This document shows positions 60,410 through 64,000 of a stretch of DNA of 64,000 nucleotides, piece by piece (the stretch's first letter is position 1; the number at the start of each line of letters is the position of its first letter). Source of the stretch: Acidobacteria bacterium Ga0077534 (GTDB taxonomy: Bacteria > Acidobacteriota > Blastocatellia > Pyrinomonadales > Pyrinomonadaceae); contig LNEI01000019.1 of assembly GCA_001464455.1 (NCBI GenBank), positions 1 to 64,000 of the forward strand. Direction: 5' to 3'. The position numbers were made by a program, and so were the translations under genes. Below the pieces are notes generated by a model. The model was not told the origin of the DNA. It made no database searches and saw only the letters and a list, made by a program, of their open reading frames with translations.

Positions 60410-60437
60410 ATTATAATATCTATTTATCTAAAGTCAA
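60410..60437 (-). promoter_or_regulatory. Sigma-70 promoter of the ilv block
   Basis: On the minus strand TTGACT (60432-60437) and TATAAT (60410-60415) with 16 bp between. Transcription starting near 60403 gives a leader of about 240 nt with a second hairpin CACCG-AAAGCCGAA-CGGTG inside. No other gene is seen in 60163-60549. Confidence 0.8.
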
Positions 60438-60549
60438 CCCTTTTCTCCGAGAATCGACAAAATTTCCAACTCAAGTGTGTTTTTCGGTCAAAAAACAAAT
60501 CGTGGTAAGATTCGTACAGAGTTTTTAACGCCCTCACGTCTCGAAAGCT

Positions 60550-61341
60550 ATGAAATATTGTCCGGTCTGCAGTGCACGCTACGATGAAGAGATAATCCGT
60601 TTTTGTACAAAAGACGGCACGCCGTTAGTCGACGACAAAAAGCCCAACTTCACCGCGATACCGAGCGAGACCGTGATCGACGATGCTGACGATGAGATCG
60701 GGCAGGAAACAGTCATAAGGCGAAAGCCGCTCGTTCCGCCCGACCAGCCGTTAACCTTTGATAGCGAGGGCCGCTCCGAGCGGATCGTTATCCCTACGTC
60801 GCAACCGGATGAGCGGCCGGGCGTTAGGGCGAGAACTGCGCAGGGCTACAACGTACCGCCGCCGCCGCCGAATACCGCAAAAACGGTGATGCTCACCATT
60901 CTCGGTACGCTTGCAGTGATTGGTGTGGGTATCGCGATATTTTGGATGCTCAGAAAAGATGCTCCCGCAAATGCGAATATAAACATCAATGCTAACCAGA
61001 ACACGAACTTAAATACGAATCTTTCCTTTGATTCAAATTTTAATTTCAACGTAAATTCGAATACCAATTCAAACCTGAACACCAATTTCAACGTTCCGAC
61101 GAACCTGAACACGAACGTCAATTCGAACGTGAATACGCGCCCAACGGCCACGCCGACGCCAAAGGCGAGCCCGACACCAACCCCGGCCCCATCCGCTTCG
61201 CCGACGCCCGCAAATACGGCAACGCCTCGTCCGACGGTCACACCTCGCCCGACAAATACTCAGCCAACACCCGTAGGCACCCCACGTACCGGCCCCAGGC
61301 CTCCGCCGCTGACCAACCGGCCCGGAAACGCCAATCAGTAG
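60550..61341 (+). CDS. Zinc-ribbon membrane protein with Asn-rich and Thr/Pro-rich tail
   Basis: 263 residues. The N-terminus is a half zinc ribbon MKYCPVCSARYDEEIIRFCT and KDGTPL, as in the gene at 15152. A transmembrane helix lies near 112-135 (VMLTILGTLAVIGVGIAIFW). The outer part is an Asn-rich region of about 55 residues (dipeptides such as NT, NL, NV, NF, NI), and then a Thr/Pro-rich run to the end. The outside tail lacks an SH3-like domain. Such tails may be flexible wall spacers. Confidence 0.78.
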   Translation: MKYCPVCSARYDEEIIRFCTKDGTPLVDDKKPNFTAIPSETVIDDADDEIGQETVIRRKPLVPPDQPLTFDSEGRSERIVIPTSQPDERPGVRARTAQGYNVPPPPPNTAKTVMLTILGTLAVIGVGIAIFWMLRKDAPANANININANQNTNLNTNLSFDSNFNFNVNSNTNSNLNTNFNVPTNLNTNVNSNVNTRPTATPTPKASPTPTPAPSASPTPANTATPRPTVTPRPTNTQPTPVGTPRTGPRPPPLTNRPGNANQ

Positions 61342-61365
61342 CGATCCTCGCTTTTCTGGATCGCT
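61340..61365 (+). terminator. Weak hairpin after the Asn-rich protein gene
   Basis: AGCGATCC and GGATCGCT pair over 8 bp with a T-rich loop, overlapping the stop codon. There is no T-run after it. The rest of 61366-61568 shows no gene. Confidence 0.45.
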
Positions 61366-61568
61366 CTGCGGATTTGCTTATCGTCTCCCTTCACAAGCCT
61401 TCGGAGGCCGGAGGTGGCGGAGCTGCTGCGGGGGTTGCGGTGGCGGCGGTGAATATTTCAGCGCGGCGGATGTGGATAGGATAAGGTAATTCTGGGTAAA
61501 TTTGACACACAAAATGCCCAAGATTTGCCGATCTTTCCTTAATGACTCAGATTCACAAACGTTAGCCG

Positions 61569-62942
61569 TTAACGCATCGAGATCGCCATTGCGACGGCGC
61601 GTCGCGGATCGACGACGCCCCAGCCCTGGCGGTCAACCTCGTAGTGCGGCAGGCGTTCGGCGGTCGTGATCAGTATGCGTTTGATTTGATTCGGTTGGAG
61701 TGACGGGTTCGCCTCGATCATCTGCGCGACGATCGACGAGACGATCGGAGCCGAGAAAGAGGTTCCGTCGACGTATTTATAGTGGCGCGTGATCACGTTT
61801 TCGCGTCGGATCTTTAGGACGATGATCTGGCGGATGCTATGTACGGGTCGGTCAAGAGCGGCGTCGAGTTCCGGGTCGATGCCGTTGTTTTCGCGGATGA
61901 TCTGATGCAGCTTATCGTCCGCGGCCTTGTCGAGCGTCTCGAGCAGATCTGCCTGTTGGGCAGTCGGCGTATTTGGCAATATCGGAGCCGGAACCCATAT
62001 TGACGACGCTATCACCTCAGGTTTCTGAAGCCCGTCGATAGTCGGCCCGTATGACGAACGGTACATACCGCGCTTTGCACGATTGATCGAATTATTATCA
62101 TCCAAACCGCCGACCGCGATGCTCGAAGGTGCACTTGCCGGGGGAACAACCGGGTGATCCGGCAAATGGCCGGAATTTCCAACCGCACAAACAACCGTTA
62201 TCCCGAGCTGCGAACACCGCTCGACCGCCTGCGACAGCGGGTCGTGCAGGTAGCTCAGCTCTTCGTCACCGCCGGCCGAGATATTTACCACACGGATGTT
62301 AAACTTCTCGCGGTTTTCGATCACCCACTCGAGTCCCTCGAGAATGTTCTCGTCGGTGATCCGCCCCGTACGGGCAAGTTTGATAAGCACCACGTCGGCC
62401 TCAGGAGCGATGCCGCGATAGAAACCGTTGGACAGCGACCCGTTTCCGGCGGCGACCACCGAGGTCATCATCCCGTGCCAACTCGCGACATCCGGCTGAA
62501 AAAGCGACGACAGATCTCCGTCTTTATCGATCAGGCTGCGATAAGCGAGTATCCTGTTTCGCGGTGTGGTCAGATCGACGTGCGGGTAAAAACCCGAGTC
62601 GAGAAACGCGATAGTCACGCCCTTTCCCGTAAACCGCTCATCCGCATCGAGCCGCAAAGGGGTCGAAAGCACATGCGAGCCGTCCTTCTGCATCGCGGCG
62701 TCGGCGACAATATGGTCCTTTGCCCGCTCAAAAAGCCGAATGCACCGGGCACACACAGCCTGAAACTCAGCCGTATTCGGTGCGTTTGCACAGATCAGCT
62801 TCGCAAGGTCCTCATCGACCGACAGCAGCGGAACGTATTCGTCCTGAGCCTCACGCGAACAAACAGGACAAACCTTCTCGCCCGCCGCAATATCGGCGAT
62901 AGTACTCTCACGTGGAAAAGAAACAGATTCGTGCAGGGTCAT
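61569..62942 (-). CDS. Subtilisin-like serine protease with N-terminal zinc-ribbon, no signal peptide
   Basis: 457 residues. The catalytic triad is complete: D115 (IAFLDSGFYPHVDL), H156 (SWHGMMTSVVAAGN) and Ser in DGTSFSAPIVSS near 398. Two Cys pairs (C25-x2-C28 in VCPVCSR, C64-x2-C67 in CARC) lie in the first 70 residues and could bind zinc. There is no signal peptide or propeptide-like region, so it is likely cytoplasmic. A long insert of about 80 residues occurs before the Ser block (LETLDKAADDKLHQIIREN). This zinc-ribbon plus S8 layout is unusual. Confidence 0.88.
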   Translation of the reverse strand: MTLHESVSFPRESTIADIAAGEKVCPVCSREAQDEYVPLLSVDEDLAKLICANAPNTAEFQAVCARCIRLFERAKDHIVADAAMQKDGSHVLSTPLRLDADERFTGKGVTIAFLDSGFYPHVDLTTPRNRILAYRSLIDKDGDLSSLFQPDVASWHGMMTSVVAAGNGSLSNGFYRGIAPEADVVLIKLARTGRITDENILEGLEWVIENREKFNIRVVNISAGGDEELSYLHDPLSQAVERCSQLGITVVCAVGNSGHLPDHPVVPPASAPSSIAVGGLDDNNSINRAKRGMYRSSYGPTIDGLQKPEVIASSIWVPAPILPNTPTAQQADLLETLDKAADDKLHQIIRENNGIDPELDAALDRPVHSIRQIIVLKIRRENVITRHYKYVDGTSFSAPIVSSIVAQMIEANPSLQPNQIKRILITTAERLPHYEVDRQGWGVVDPRRAVAMAISMR

Positions 62943-62992
62943 TTTAGGCGTTTAAGTTTTTCATAATGAACAGTTAAAATCAATCCCGTCCT

Positions 62993-63769
62993 ATGGCGAG
63001 AAAAAAGATCGGAATTGCACTTTCAGGCGGCGCTGCCCGCGGGTTTGCTCATGTCGGCGTGCTGAAGGTGCTGGTGGAGAACGACATACCCATCGATATG
63101 GTTGCCGGAACTTCGGCCGGTTCGATCATCGGTGGTGCAATTGCCTCCGGGATGAGCATAGACGAGATCGAGAAGATGGCTCGCAGCGTTGGCTGGACGG
63201 ATATCGGTCGGCCGTCGCTGTCGCCGTTGGGACTATTGTCCAACGAACCGCTCGGACGCTATTTGGCAAGGCACTTTCCTGTCACGCGATTTGAGGAAAT
63301 GCCGATCCCTTTCGCCGCGATCGCCTGTGATCTGCAAACAGGGGACGAGGTCGCACTGAAAGATAAAGGCGACGCGATCTTTGCCATTAAAGCAAGCTGC
63401 GCGGTGCCCGGCATCTTTACCCCTTCCACCGACGAAGATGATCGGATGCTGGTAGACGGCGGAGCAGTCAGGCCGCTGCCATGCAGCATTCTGACCAAGA
63501 TGGGAGCCGACGTAATTATCGCAGTAGATGTACTTGCGTGCGGGTCGACCTTCCGTTCGAAGCCGCGAACCGCCCTCGGCGTGAGCATCCAGGCCGCAAT
63601 GACGATCATCCGCACCGTATCCCGCAATCAGCACTACCGAGCCGACATCGTGATCAAACCCGAGATCGCCCACCTTCGGCCCGATGAGCTCAGCAAACGC
63701 GATGAGTTTATAAAACTTGGAGAGGATGCAGCTCTCGAGATGATCGAAAGTATCGGCTCATTGCTTTAG
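62993..63769 (+). CDS. Patatin-like phospholipase
   Basis: 258 residues. The oxyanion motif is LSGGAARGFAHVGVL, the nucleophile is S41 in GTSAGS, and the dyad Asp is in LVDGGAVRPLP. These form the Ser-Asp dyad of patatin lipases. The end of the protein (RADIVIKPEIAHLRPDELSK) is typical of the RssA-like single-domain group. It is probably cytoplasmic or membrane associated. It is divergent from the subtilase gene (50 bp). Confidence 0.93.
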   Translation: MARKKIGIALSGGAARGFAHVGVLKVLVENDIPIDMVAGTSAGSIIGGAIASGMSIDEIEKMARSVGWTDIGRPSLSPLGLLSNEPLGRYLARHFPVTRFEEMPIPFAAIACDLQTGDEVALKDKGDAIFAIKASCAVPGIFTPSTDEDDRMLVDGGAVRPLPCSILTKMGADVIIAVDVLACGSTFRSKPRTALGVSIQAAMTIIRTVSRNQHYRADIVIKPEIAHLRPDELSKRDEFIKLGEDAALEMIESIGSLL

Positions 63770-63867
63770 AATTTCACATCCATCGCCCTAACAAACGATA
63801 AATCAACGTTGTTTATTTGCAACAATCCTTGAAACCGTGCATCATAAAACTCGTTAATCCTGCTCTC

Positions 63868-63887
63868 GCGCATCAACGGTGATGCGC
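63868..63887. other. Perfect hairpin in the terminal non-coding stretch
   Basis: GCGCATCA-ACGG-TGATGCGC. No T-run follows. The stretch 63770-64000 otherwise shows no gene that I can support. Confidence 0.6.
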
Positions 63888-64000
63888 CCGATCTACACGG
63901 TTGATTAGCTGGCGTAAGGTAAGTTCGAGGGTTGGTTGGTTTTTTGGTTTGAAGTAGTTCTCTCGAGACTTTCGAAGGCCGGATCAGTTTCTTCTGAGTA

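Overview
The window is chromosomal DNA of a Gram-negative bacterium, most likely an acidobacterium of the Blastocatellia/Pyrinomonadales type. Four things point there. There is an Oar-like TonB-dependent receptor with an N-terminal carboxypeptidase-regulatory domain. Menaquinone is made by the futalosine route (mqnA, mqnC). Two proteins combine a half zinc ribbon, one membrane segment and a low-complexity tail. Short palindromic repeats are very abundant. The taxonomic call is inference. No prophage, transposase, CRISPR array or rRNA was seen.

Layout. 1-438 is a cluster of GC-rich repeats beside an M1 aminopeptidase gene (439-3624) that carries repeats of the same and related families inside its reading frame. 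3725-8537 holds housekeeping genes: a phosphatidyltransferase, a phosphoesterase, tyrS, a DUF433/DUF5615 toxin-antitoxin-like pair, an acetyltransferase and proC. 8564-15853 mixes envelope and small enzyme genes: a TonB-like protein, a small SRA-like protein, a 2OG-Fe(II) oxygenase, a DUF1501 Tat protein, a MATE exporter and a SRPBCC/DoxX/DoxX/DUF1428 string. 16386-27980 carries an S1/P1 nuclease, an M20 peptidase, the selenocysteine tRNA (selC), dprA, topA, a PhoX-like phosphatase, a CbbQ/NorQ-type ATPase and a VapBC-like pair. 28486-42205 carries the TonB receptor, nadK, mqnA, mqnC, a beta-propeller repeat protein, a fatty acid desaturase and others. 42266-51308 has a cold shock gene, kynA, a 5'-nucleotidase, a GHL10-type hydrolase, a DNA methyltransferase next to a 3'-5' exonuclease, and two glycine-zipper paralogues that each have a textbook sigma-54 promoter.

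51536-60162, all on the minus strand, is an amino-acid biosynthesis block transcribed in the order ilvB, ilvN, ilvC, cupin, pheA, aroF, ilvD. It is preceded by a sigma-70 promoter and a leader of about 240 nt with a terminator-like hairpin. Every junction in this block is filled by a palindromic or tandem-repeat element. ilvD itself is frameshifted at a short palindrome. The window ends with an Asn-rich zinc-ribbon membrane protein, a subtilase without a signal peptide and a patatin-like phospholipase.

The observations most worth following are the repeat-filled junctions of the ilv/aro/phe block with the broken ilvD, the in-frame repeat insertions in the M1 peptidase, the paired sigma-54 promoters of the glycine-zipper genes, the terminator-containing leaders of ilvB, topA and the TonB receptor, and the exonuclease/methyltransferase and stand-alone SRA-like genes.
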